A program made the translations under genes and the position numbers. The notes under the pieces are model-generated. The model was not told where the DNA came from, did no database searches, and saw nothing but the letters and a program-made list of their open reading frames with translations. From NCBI GenBank assembly GCA_043806215.1, contig JAZDHD010000006.1, forward strand, positions 1-25,517: a stretch of DNA of 25,517 nt, in the 5' to 3' direction. The DNA comes from JAVHLK01 sp043806215 (lineage in GTDB: Bacteria > Desulfobacterota > Desulfomonilia > Desulfomonilales > Desulfomonilaceae). Below are positions 8,201-15,983 of the stretch, in pieces. Within the stretch, counting starts at the first letter, position 1. Each line of letters opens with the position of its first letter.

Positions 8201-8795
8201 ACCCGCTGGGCCTCTTGGATTAAGGCATGGCGGCCCGCTGGGGAGATTCCACCCGAACCCGGAGGGTTCCGGCAAAGGAACTTATTTTTTCGATTTAGAG
8301 GTAATGCCGTCCGGATGATCCTTAGTCCGCCATGGACATCTCCACGGCAAGTACCCTTTATGTGTGCTGATACAGTGTTGGAACCGTTACCTGCAATGCC
8401 ATGACTCGGCAAGAAGGCCGGCAAGCATGGATGAGCCGATCCCGGGCTCCATCGGGCCGGGGTCGCATGCCGTCGAGGCGCCTTCTCGAGCGCCGACGGA
8501 CGGAGTGCCGTTTGAGGCACGCCACGGAGAGACGTAGGGTCTCGCGTCCCGTGCCTTGCCCGGCAAAGGAAAACTCCGGTCCGTGCTGCCTGAAGGGCCG
8601 CGGATTCGAAAGGGAGTAGTGCGCTTCAGTCCGTTGCCGTTTCGTGGAGACCCGCGGCGTATGCTGGGAAGGAGTCTTTCCTTCCCGGACAATCCCAATA
8701 TCGCTCACTCCGGGTTCTTGGGAGTGAGACAAGGCTTTGGACGGCCTGCCGAGAGACGGAGGCCGCAAAGTCAATTCCACACGGAGGGTACTATC
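8201..8795. other. Long structured leader/intergenic region upstream of livK
   Basis: About 595 bases without a convincing gene. It holds the palindrome GAACCC-GGA-GGGTTC (8255-8269), an AT-rich patch (8280-8296), and two tight hairpins close to livK: GGGAAGGA/TCCTTCCC (8666-8673 with 8679-8686) and CTCACTCC/GGAGTGAG (8704-8711 with 8721-8728). The livK frame stays open upstream to 8556, but that part has no signal-peptide or family similarity. No known riboswitch class was recognised. Confidence 0.5.
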
Positions 8796-9932
8796 ATGAA
8801 GTACATCAGTGTCTTCGTCGGCTGTTTGATTTTCGCCGCAGCGCTTTGTCCAGGTCAAGGCGCGGCCGGCGACGGTCCGATCATCATCGGGAATATGGCC
8901 GACTTTACCGGAACCTACGCCGCCATGTCCAAGATGCAAAAGGATGCGGTCGACATGGCGGTGAAGGAAATCAACGAAAAGGGGGGCCTGCTTGGCCGCA
9001 AGGTAAAGGTGATTCACGAGGATACCGAAACCAGCCCCTCCATCGCCACCCGTAAGATGGAGCGCCTCATTCTGGAGGAGAAAGCGGACATCCTGGTCGC
9101 ACCCGTATCTTCCGCTTCGACGCTTGCCATCATGCCGATTGCCAAGCGGTACAACAAATTGTTGCTGGTTCCCATGTCGCAATCCGTGAAAGTCACGGGC
9201 GAAAACAAGAACAAACAGACGTTTCGAGTGTGCGCCAATCCCTCGATCACGTCCAAAGCCCTGGTCACGTGGATGACGGAAAACCTCGGGAAAAAGTACT
9301 ACCTGTTGACGGTAGACTATGCCTGGGGACGTTCCACGTCTGAAGAGTATCACAAACTTCTCAAGAAGATGGGCGCGGAAATCGTCGGGGAAACCTTCTT
9401 TCCGCTCAAGACCAAAGATTTTGCACCATACTTCGGCAAGATCAAGGCTGCAAAGCCCGACGTTCTCTTTATCACCGCCGGTGGCAATGATGCCGTTTCC
9501 GCGGTTACGCAGGCCAAACAATACGGCCTTACAAAGTTGATGAAGATATGCGGGGACGGGTCCCTCGTATCCTCCGATGTTCTCCCGGCAATGGCGGACG
9601 CGGCAAACGGCATCATCACGGCGGACTACTATTGCGAGACTCTGGACACCCCCGAACACAAAGCTTGGAAAGAGGCCTATATGAAATCCTCCGGCGCCAA
9701 GCCCAGCAAGTTTTCCGTCAGTTCCTACGAAGCGGTTATGTGGGCTGCCCAAGCCGTTAACAAGGCAGGGTCCCTCGACACGGACAAGATTATAGGGGCA
9801 ATGGAAGGTTCCACGTATCACGGACCTCAAGGCGTGAAGACCATGGATCCGGAGGACCACCAAACTTCTCTCACGGTTTACATGATCCGGATCGACGACG
9901 GGATTCAGAAGATATTTTCAAAGACGAACTGA
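8796..9932 (+). CDS. livK: Branched-chain-amino-acid-type ABC transporter, periplasmic binding protein
   Basis: A 378-residue solute-binding protein of the LivJ/LivK (peripla_BP_6) family. Residues 1-24 form a signal peptide: a short positive start, a hydrophobic core (VFVGCLIFAAALC) and likely cleavage after GQGAA. Mature-domain landmarks are IIIGNMADFTGTYA (29-42), INEKGGLLGRKV (59-70) and TRKMERLILEEKADILVAPVSS. The Cys in FAAALC lacks a lipobox context, so it should be a free periplasmic protein. It is the first gene of a liv operon. In this family the ligand can be Leu/Ile/Val, but also amides, aromatic acids or short-chain acids. The neighbouring CoA genes favour an organic acid, as inference. 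The ATG at 8796 follows GGAGGG (8783-8788). Confidence 0.9.
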   Translation: MKYISVFVGCLIFAAALCPGQGAAGDGPIIIGNMADFTGTYAAMSKMQKDAVDMAVKEINEKGGLLGRKVKVIHEDTETSPSIATRKMERLILEEKADILVAPVSSASTLAIMPIAKRYNKLLLVPMSQSVKVTGENKNKQTFRVCANPSITSKALVTWMTENLGKKYYLLTVDYAWGRSTSEEYHKLLKKMGAEIVGETFFPLKTKDFAPYFGKIKAAKPDVLFITAGGNDAVSAVTQAKQYGLTKLMKICGDGSLVSSDVLPAMADAANGIITADYYCETLDTPEHKAWKEAYMKSSGAKPSKFSVSSYEAVMWAAQAVNKAGSLDTDKIIGAMEGSTYHGPQGVKTMDPEDHQTSLTVYMIRIDDGIQKIFSKTN

Positions 9933-9945
9933 GGAATCATGATTC

Positions 9946-9974
9946 CCCCGGCGCCCGCTTGGAGGGCGCCGGGG
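9946..9974 (+). promoter_or_regulatory. Intercistronic stem-loop livK-livH
   Basis: CCCCGGCGCCC (9946-9956) pairs perfectly with GGGCGCCGGGG (9964-9974) around a 7-base loop. There is no T-run, so it is unlikely to be a full terminator. Strong hairpins after binding-protein genes commonly stabilise that part of the mRNA, so more binding protein than permease is made. Confidence 0.6.
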
Positions 9975-9993
9975 ATTCGGGACGGAGACTATC

Positions 9994-10869
9994 TTGACTG
10001 AATATCTCGTTTACATTCTACTGCCCCAGGTCCTCCACGGTCTCGTGTGGGGCATGGTGATTGCCTTCATCGCCTTAGGGTTGACAATCATCTTCGGGTT
10101 GATGGACATCGTGAATTTCGCCCACGGCGAGTTTTACATGCTTGGGGCGTTCTTCGGATATTCCATCAGCTTCGTAACTCACAATTTCTGGATCTCGCTG
10201 GCCTTGGCCGGCATTGCAGTGGGGCTCTTGGGAGTGCTGATCGAGCTGCTGATGCTCCGTCGCCTCTATGGCCGGGATCCGATCTTCCATCTCCTGTTGA
10301 CCTTCGGGATTGGAATGATTTTCAGGGAAGCCGCGTTGTACGTGTGGAGCGGCGACACCAGACGGGTCGACCTCCCCGTGTCCTCGACAATAGAATTCCT
10401 CGGGATGACGTACCCGGTTTACAGACTCGCAATATTGGCCATCGGCGCCCTTGTCCTGATCGTGATCTGGTACATTCTTGCCAAGACGGCGAGCGGAGCC
10501 ACCATCCGTGCAGCCTCTCAGGACAGGCAAATGTCCTGGGCGCTGGGGATTAATGTCCCGAGGGTCTACACTTTGGTCTTCGCAACAGGTGTCGCATTGG
10601 CCGGCTTTGCCGGGTTCCTTATGAGCCCGATCTACTTTGTATATCCGACAATGGGGATTGACGTCATCCTCCGTGCATTCGTCGTGGTCATCGTGGGCGG
10701 GATGGGAAGTCTGCTCGGGGCTTTGGTTGCGAGCATCATGATTGGAGAAATAGAATCTCTCGCCTCCCTCTGGATTTCCCCCACTTGGGCGGAAACACTG
10801 GTTTTCGTTGCGCTGATCATCACATTGATCGTCAAACCAAGTGGTCTTTTTGGGAAAGCGGAAAGATAG
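9994..10869 (+). CDS. livH: Branched-chain-type ABC transporter permease, LivH family
   Basis: A 291-residue inner-membrane permease with about eight hydrophobic segments. The N-terminal signature HGLVWGMVIAFIALGLTIIF followed by FGLMDIVNFAHGEF is diagnostic of LivH, and the GGMGSLLGAL stretch near 230-240 is the loop contacting the ATPases. It pairs with LivM to form the channel. The start is TTG at 9994, supported by CGGAGA (9983-9988) and by family length; no ATG or GTG fits. It lies 61 bases after livK, beyond a stem-loop. Confidence 0.9.
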   Translation: MTEYLVYILLPQVLHGLVWGMVIAFIALGLTIIFGLMDIVNFAHGEFYMLGAFFGYSISFVTHNFWISLALAGIAVGLLGVLIELLMLRRLYGRDPIFHLLLTFGIGMIFREAALYVWSGDTRRVDLPVSSTIEFLGMTYPVYRLAILAIGALVLIVIWYILAKTASGATIRAASQDRQMSWALGINVPRVYTLVFATGVALAGFAGFLMSPIYFVYPTMGIDVILRAFVVVIVGGMGSLLGALVASIMIGEIESLASLWISPTWAETLVFVALIITLIVKPSGLFGKAER

Positions 10870-10882
10870 CGAGGTGGTCAAT

Positions 10883-11836
10883 TTGGATTCCCGTTTCAAG
10901 AGCCTGCAAAACGTGTTTGTTCATGGAATCGTTCTTGGAGTGGTTTGTATTATACCATTCTGCATTCCTCCATTTTACCAGAAACTTGCCGTTGAAGCGA
11001 TTTGTTTGGCCGTTTTCGCGATGAGTCTAGACCTGATCATGGGATACGCCGGTATGGCTTCCTTTGGACATGCAGCCTACTTTGGACTTGGCGGATACAC
11101 ATTGGGAAGCGTTCTGATGTTTTGGTGTCCCTCTATTTGGCCGGCCTTTCTTGCGGCCGGTCTTCTTTCCGGCGTCTTGGCTTTCCTGATCGGCGTCACC
11201 TCCATCCGGGCGAAAGGAATCTATTTCGCGATTTTGACCTTGGCGTTTGCGGAGGTGTTATACCGAGTCGTCTTTCACACATACGCCCTGGGGGGTTCCG
11301 ATGGACTGGTGGGTATTCCGGTCCCGCCCCTGAATCTTATTCTTGTAAGAGTCGACTTGACGAATACACTCCATTTCTACTACGTAGCGGTAGCCTTTGC
11401 CTACATTTCGTACTTGGTTTGTTATCGATTGGTCGAATCGCCTTTCGGAAGAGTCCTCAGAGGCATTCGGGATAATGAAGACAGGGTGTCGTTCCTGGGA
11501 TTCAACGTGAAGCAGTACAAGGTCATTGCCTTCGTCATCTCCGGAGTTCTTGCGGGGTGGAGCGGGGCACTCTTTTCTCTTTTCAAGACCTTCGCGGACA
11601 CGGAGCAACTTAACTTCCTGCTTTCGGGAAAAGTCATTGTCATGGCCTTGATCGGAGGGATGGGAACCTTGTTGGGTCCAATGCTGGGAGCCGTTTTGCT
11701 GACCATCGTTGAAAGCGTTGCTTCTTCCTATTTTAAGGCACATTCGATCATCATTGGAACGATGTTTGTCCTGGTCGTCATCTTTTTGCCGGGAGGAATA
11801 TTCGGACTCTTCTCGGACTTGCGGAACAGGAGATAG
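10883..11836 (+). CDS. livM: Branched-chain-type ABC transporter permease, LivM family
   Basis: An inner-membrane permease of about 317 residues. LDLIMGYAGMASFGHAAYFGLGGY is the LivM signature segment (it runs past 20 residues only when joined; key part GYAGMASFGHAAYFGLGGY), and GGMGTLLGP near 265-273 is the ATPase-contact loop. The frame opens at GTG 10841 inside livH. A ribosome site GAGGTGG (10871-10877) points to TTG 10883, although GTG 10874 is possible. The start is therefore uncertain by a few residues. The gene begins 13 bases after the livH stop. Confidence 0.87.
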   Translation: MDSRFKSLQNVFVHGIVLGVVCIIPFCIPPFYQKLAVEAICLAVFAMSLDLIMGYAGMASFGHAAYFGLGGYTLGSVLMFWCPSIWPAFLAAGLLSGVLAFLIGVTSIRAKGIYFAILTLAFAEVLYRVVFHTYALGGSDGLVGIPVPPLNLILVRVDLTNTLHFYYVAVAFAYISYLVCYRLVESPFGRVLRGIRDNEDRVSFLGFNVKQYKVIAFVISGVLAGWSGALFSLFKTFADTEQLNFLLSGKVIVMALIGGMGTLLGPMLGAVLLTIVESVASSYFKAHSIIIGTMFVLVVIFLPGGIFGLFSDLRNRR

Positions 11837-11839
11837 CCC

Positions 11840-12577
11840 TTGTTTTTTGAGATCAAGCACTTGGAAAAGGCATTCGGTGCTCTGGTGGCGGTCAGGGGCT
11901 TTTCCTTGGCCGTAGAGGACGGGGAACTCGTATCGGTGATCGGTCCGAACGGAGCCGGCAAGACGACATTGTTCAACTTGATAACCGGAGTGATCGCTCC
12001 GGACCGTGGAAGCGTCTTGTTCAGGGAACGGGATATTACCGGCATGCCGCCCCATAGGCTCTGCCGTCTGGGGCTGACGAGATCCTTTCAGATTACCAAC
12101 ATTTTTCAGGGATTGACGGTGCTGGAGAATATACGTCTTGCAAGCCAGGGACGAATGGGCGGGTTCCACTTTTTCTCATCGATCTCCCGCCTGGTCCGGC
12201 CGACGGAAGAGGCTGAAAGGATATTGAATCTCCTGGGTCTCTGGGACCTTCGCGATGAGATTGCGGGCAACCTTTCCCATGGCGACCAGCGATACCTCGA
12301 GATGGGAATCGCCTTGGCGGGCCGTCCGAAGATGCTTCTTCTCGACGAACCCACCGCGGGTATGACGCCTATGGAAACCCGCGCAACCATCGAGTTGGTC
12401 AACCGCCTGAAGGGAGAAATAGCGATACTCCTGATCGAACACGACATCGATCTCGTATTCGCGCTTTCCGACCGGATCGTTGTGATGAACTACGGAAGCG
12501 TACTGGCGGAAGGCCTTCCGGAAGAGGTGAAAGCCAATCAGGAGGCCCAGAAGGCCTATTTCGGGGAAGAAGTATGA
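11840..12577 (+). CDS. livG: Branched-chain-type ABC transporter ATPase, LivG family
   Basis: A 245-residue ABC ATPase. Walker A is GPNGAGKT (35-42), the signature motif is LSHGDQ (145-150; the LivG group often departs from LSGGQ), and Walker B is MLLLDEP (165-171). IEHDIDLVF carries the switch His. It forms a heterodimer with LivF that drives import. The start is TTG 11840, seven bases after AGGAGA (11827-11832) and four bases after the livM stop. The stop overlaps the livF start (ATGA arrangement). Confidence 0.9.
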   Translation: MFFEIKHLEKAFGALVAVRGFSLAVEDGELVSVIGPNGAGKTTLFNLITGVIAPDRGSVLFRERDITGMPPHRLCRLGLTRSFQITNIFQGLTVLENIRLASQGRMGGFHFFSSISRLVRPTEEAERILNLLGLWDLRDEIAGNLSHGDQRYLEMGIALAGRPKMLLLDEPTAGMTPMETRATIELVNRLKGEIAILLIEHDIDLVFALSDRIVVMNYGSVLAEGLPEEVKANQEAQKAYFGEEV

Positions 12578-13287
12578 TGCTCGACGTCTTTGATTTACAT
12601 ACCTTCTACGGCAGAAGTCACATTCTCCAGGGAATCCGGATCAACGTGGACGAGAGAGAAATCGTCTCTCTACTGGGCCGGAACGGAGTGGGCAAGTCAA
12701 CCACCCTGAAATCCATTATTGGGCTGACTCCTCCTCGGCAGGGTCGCGTGGTCTTCTGTGGGCGGGAGGTTCAAGGACGTCTCCCCCACGAGATTTCCCG
12801 GTTGGGAATCAGCTATGTGCCTGAGGACCGCAGGGTGTTTCCGCTCTTGACGGTGAAGGAGAATCTGATCCTGGGCCTGAAGAATGCGCGTCCCACGAGC
12901 GCGATCGAAAAGAATTCCACCCTGGAGAGGATTTATGAATACTTCCCCCTCCTCAAAATGCGCGGGCAACAAAGGGGCAGCACTCTTTCGGGAGGACAAC
13001 AGCAGATGCTCACCATAGCCAGGGGGTTGATGGGGGATCCTCGGCTGATGCTCCTGGACGAGCCGTTCGAGGGACTGGCGCCGTTGGTTATAAAGGAACT
13101 GATGAACATTATCATGCTGCTCTGCAGAGAGGGCAAAATGGCCATCCTTCTGGTAGAGCAAAAGGCACGCTTGGCCCTACAGATGGCACAACGAGGATAT
13201 GTCCTTGAAAAGGGAGTTGTCAGGTGTGAGGGAACCAGCGAGTTTCTCTTGAACAGCTGCGAGGTGAAGGAACGCTGTGGCCTGTAA
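12574..13287 (+). CDS. livF: Branched-chain-type ABC transporter ATPase, LivF family
   Basis: A 237-residue ABC ATPase. Walker A is GRNGVGKST (35-43), the signature is LSGGQQQ (138-144) and Walker B is RLMLLDEP (157-164), followed by FEGLAP, which marks the LivF group. VEQKARLAL holds the switch region, with Gln where other ABC proteins have His; LivF members commonly show VEQ here. Translation is coupled to livG through a 4-base overlap; a second ATG directly follows at 12577. It is the last of the five liv genes, 54 bases before the MFS gene. Confidence 0.9.
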   Translation: MMLDVFDLHTFYGRSHILQGIRINVDEREIVSLLGRNGVGKSTTLKSIIGLTPPRQGRVVFCGREVQGRLPHEISRLGISYVPEDRRVFPLLTVKENLILGLKNARPTSAIEKNSTLERIYEYFPLLKMRGQQRGSTLSGGQQQMLTIARGLMGDPRLMLLDEPFEGLAPLVIKELMNIIMLLCREGKMAILLVEQKARLALQMAQRGYVLEKGVVRCEGTSEFLLNSCEVKERCGL

Positions 13288-13341
13288 TATGAATGCGTAC
13301 ACAACAGCGGTGGAACGGGACGTTTTGGGGGCGGTAAGGCC

Positions 13342-14637
13342 ATGCTGAAATCCTTCGCTCAACGTCCTAAAGTGTTTTACGGCTGGTACGTGACGGTTGC
13401 GGGCCTCTGTATAACCTCGACCGCCTTTGGGGTTCTCTACTCCTTCGGAGTCTTTTTCAAGGAATGGGTCTCGGAATGGTCCATGTCGCGGGGCTTCCTT
13501 TCGGGAGTCTTCTCACTGGCGTTCCTCTCTTATGGAATCGCTTCGTTTGGCATGGGACTCTTGAGCGACCGTTACGGCCCCCGCATTACGTTGACCATCG
13601 GCGGGCTTATTATGGGGACCGGGTGCATCCTTACGGCCGCAATTCACGACGGCGGGTTACTCTATATCACGTGGGGGATCATGGTGGGCATAGGCGTGGG
13701 CACATCATATGCGCCGACAGCGGCTCTGATTCCCCGGTGGTTCATAGAACGAAAAGGGGTCGCCATGGGCATCGTCGTTTCCGGGTTGGGACTCGGAACC
13801 GTGGCGTTTGCCCCCTTTTCGGGGCTTCTTATCAGCTCGCTCGATTGGCGCAATGCATCTCTCGTCCTCGGACTTATCATCTGGACGGTGTATTTGGGGG
13901 GCGCCATTGTCATCCGGCGGGATCCTCACGATCTGGGGCTTGAACCGCTGGGAGCCGTGCCGGCGGCTCCAGGCAACGTAAGGGACGGAGATGAAGAACG
14001 ACCGGACCGTCCAGGAACGGCCTCGGTTCCCCGGTCCTTCAGTCTCACCGCCGCGATGCGGAGTGCTAAGCTCTGGTTGCTCTTCGCTATTCATGGATTT
14101 TGGGTTCTCGGCATGACCATACCGCTGGTACACTTGGTGCCCTACGCGACCGATCTTGGATTGACCACAAGCCGGGCCGCCTTATTGCAAGCCCTCCTGG
14201 GAGGCACGAGCGTTTTGGGCCGTGTTTTCTTGGGAGCCTTTACCGAACGCATGGGCCCCTGGGCCTCATTCATAACTCTGATATGGTTTCAGGCTCTTGC
14301 CATGCTATGGCTGATCCCGAGTCACTCCGAGTGGATGTTGTGGGTCTTTGCCGTTCTCTTCGGCTTTTCCTACGGAGGGCTGGCGTCCGTCTTCCCGTTG
14401 GTGACTGCGGATCTCTTTGGAGTCACGGCATTTGGGGCAATTTTCGGCTTGATTCTTCTGGGAGCCACCGTCGGTGGTACCATCGGCCCTGTGCTGGCCG
14501 GCTTCATCTTCGATTCCACGAAGCAGTATTGGGGCGGATTCCTGGCCGGCGCCCTTTCAATGGCCATTGGCGGAGCATTGTCCTTTCTGCTCTCAGGCGG
14601 GAATGTCACATGCGGAAGTTCACGGAGGCACCTGTAA
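13342..14637 (+). CDS. MFS transporter, oxalate/formate- or monocarboxylate-type
   Basis: A 431-residue membrane protein with about 12 hydrophobic segments and a charged cytoplasmic loop at about 200-235 (PRSFSLTAAMRS follows). FYGWYVTVAG near the N-terminus and GLLSDRYGPR (about 74-83) after the second helix are typical of the OFA / monocarboxylate-porter branch of the MFS. The family moves small organic anions. Its position directly behind livF, on the same strand, suggests uptake or exchange of the same acids or of an end product such as a carboxylate. The ATG at 13342 is preceded only by GGGGGCGGTAAGG, a moderate ribosome site. The extreme C-terminus is unremarkable. Confidence 0.85.
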   Translation: MLKSFAQRPKVFYGWYVTVAGLCITSTAFGVLYSFGVFFKEWVSEWSMSRGFLSGVFSLAFLSYGIASFGMGLLSDRYGPRITLTIGGLIMGTGCILTAAIHDGGLLYITWGIMVGIGVGTSYAPTAALIPRWFIERKGVAMGIVVSGLGLGTVAFAPFSGLLISSLDWRNASLVLGLIIWTVYLGGAIVIRRDPHDLGLEPLGAVPAAPGNVRDGDEERPDRPGTASVPRSFSLTAAMRSAKLWLLFAIHGFWVLGMTIPLVHLVPYATDLGLTTSRAALLQALLGGTSVLGRVFLGAFTERMGPWASFITLIWFQALAMLWLIPSHSEWMLWVFAVLFGFSYGGLASVFPLVTADLFGVTAFGAIFGLILLGATVGGTIGPVLAGFIFDSTKQYWGGFLAGALSMAIGGALSFLLSGGNVTCGSSRRHL

Positions 14638-14729
14638 CCCCTCGGAAACACGATGGGGGAACCAACACCGGTAAACGGATACGCAGAACTCGATCGGGAG
14701 TTTCTCGGTAGGAAGGAAACGAAAGAACC

Positions 14730-15608
14730 ATGACGAACCATGGGATAAACACAGTAGCGGTCATCGGCGCGGGAATTATGGGTTCTCAGATTGCCGAGGT
14801 CTTTTCCATGCAGGGCAAATGCGAGGTCCGCCTCGTGGATGTGAATGAAGAGGTCGTACAGGCCGGGATTCAGCTTGTCGGCGACAGATTGGACCGCTTC
14901 TTCGTGTCAAGAGGAAGGATATCGCCTGATGAAAAAAACGCAATTCTCAACAGGATCACGGGACATGTCGGCATAGAGAAAGCCGTCGAGGATGTAGATT
15001 TTGTCAGTGAGGCCGTGAAAGAGGATACGTCTCTCAAGAAGAGCATCTTCACGATTCTCGACAGGCACGCTCCGCCGCGTGCAGTTCTGGCATCGAACAC
15101 TTCGTTCCAGAACATAACGGAAATAGCCTCAGTTACGAAACGCCGGGAACAAGTTGTGGGGATGCATTTCTTCAACCCGGTATCATTGATGAAATTAGTC
15201 GAGGTGGTCCGTGGTGCGCACACGTCCCCTGAGACGGTTGAGATATCGTGTGCGTTGGCACGCACCTTGGGCAAGGAACCTATTGTCTGTCGCGATTCAA
15301 GCTACGGATTCTTGGCCAATCGGGCTTACATGGGCATGGTGAACGAGGCCGTTCAGATGGTCTGGGAGCGGACGGCGTCTCCGGATGATATTGACCGGGC
15401 CATGAAGCTCGGAATGGGCTTGCCCGCGGGTCCTCTGGAGGTATGGGACTATGCAGGCGGATGGGCGCTCCTGATAGCTTCGGAAGAGGATTCCATGAGA
15501 GAACTCGGCCCGGAAAAGGGCCGCCTCCATCCCCTCATCAGGATGATGCACAGATCCGGTTACCGTAAGATATATGATTTCTGGAGAGAAGTGTTCTCAA
15601 AATGGTAA
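14730..15608 (+). CDS. 3-hydroxyacyl-CoA dehydrogenase (PaaH/Hbd family)
   Basis: A 292-residue NAD-dependent dehydrogenase that interconverts (S)-3-hydroxyacyl-CoA and 3-ketoacyl-CoA. The Rossmann motif is G13-A-G15-I-M-G18. Catalytic-site residues fit the family: S122 (SNTS), H146 in GMHFFNPV, E158 and N198 in GFLANR. It is a single-function enzyme of normal size, without a hydratase domain. It stands between the MFS carrier and the acyl-CoA ligase, consistent with a beta-oxidation-like step. A GGAAGGAAA stretch about ten bases before the ATG is the likely ribosome site. Substrate chain or ring type cannot be read. Confidence 0.9.
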   Translation: MTNHGINTVAVIGAGIMGSQIAEVFSMQGKCEVRLVDVNEEVVQAGIQLVGDRLDRFFVSRGRISPDEKNAILNRITGHVGIEKAVEDVDFVSEAVKEDTSLKKSIFTILDRHAPPRAVLASNTSFQNITEIASVTKRREQVVGMHFFNPVSLMKLVEVVRGAHTSPETVEISCALARTLGKEPIVCRDSSYGFLANRAYMGMVNEAVQMVWERTASPDDIDRAMKLGMGLPAGPLEVWDYAGGWALLIASEEDSMRELGPEKGRLHPLIRMMHRSGYRKIYDFWREVFSKW

Positions 15609-15983
15609 AGCCGGATTGACCCATGTCCGTCATTGACAGTCCCGCGGGGTGCGGGCCTGTCCCACCAGGCCGGGGTCCGGGGAACAAGACCGGGCGGAGC
15701 CCGGAGGCCGGGCGTTACCAGGCAAAGCCTGGGAACGAGAAGAAAGGCTGAGATTGCCACGCCCTCCCAAAGCCTCGGGCTCGCAATGACAAACGTGAAG
15801 GTGTCCGCCGTATTCAAGGAGCGACACCATAGGAAGCTGCCGGCACGGAGCCCGGTGTTGCCAAGACAGGGACGGTTTCCGTTAATACGTCGCCGTACTT
15901 GCACCGCGGAGTACCGGGTACGCATGTTGGCGAGGGCTGATGAGACAAACGTGGTTCGATTTCATAGCTTGGGAGAAGAAACA
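15609..15983. repeat. Repeat-filled gap upstream of the acyl-CoA ligase
   Basis: This 375-base gap holds mosaic repeats. TCCCGCGGGGTGCGGG (about 15640) is palindromic. GGCGTTACCAGG plus CCTGGGAACGAGAA (15711-15741) is the inverted form of the module at about 1058-1090. GAGATTGCCACGCCCTCCC (15750-15768) recurs at 25459-25477, and GGGCTCGCAATGACA follows, like common intergenic repeats in this group. The ligase reading frame is open through this gap, but the translation is repeat-derived and not part of the enzyme. Confidence 0.6.

Noticed and set aside
8556..8795. 80-codon N-terminal extension of livK
   Set aside because: It would bury the signal peptide; ATG 8796 has GGAGGG and starts exactly at the signal sequence.
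8358..9863. 501-codon minus-strand frame opposite livK
   Set aside because: Antisense to a clear binding-protein gene; no domain, no ribosome site considered convincing.
15633..15983. N-terminal extension of the acyl-CoA ligase frame
   Set aside because: It translates dispersed repeats and lacks a ribosome site; ATG 15984 fits family length.
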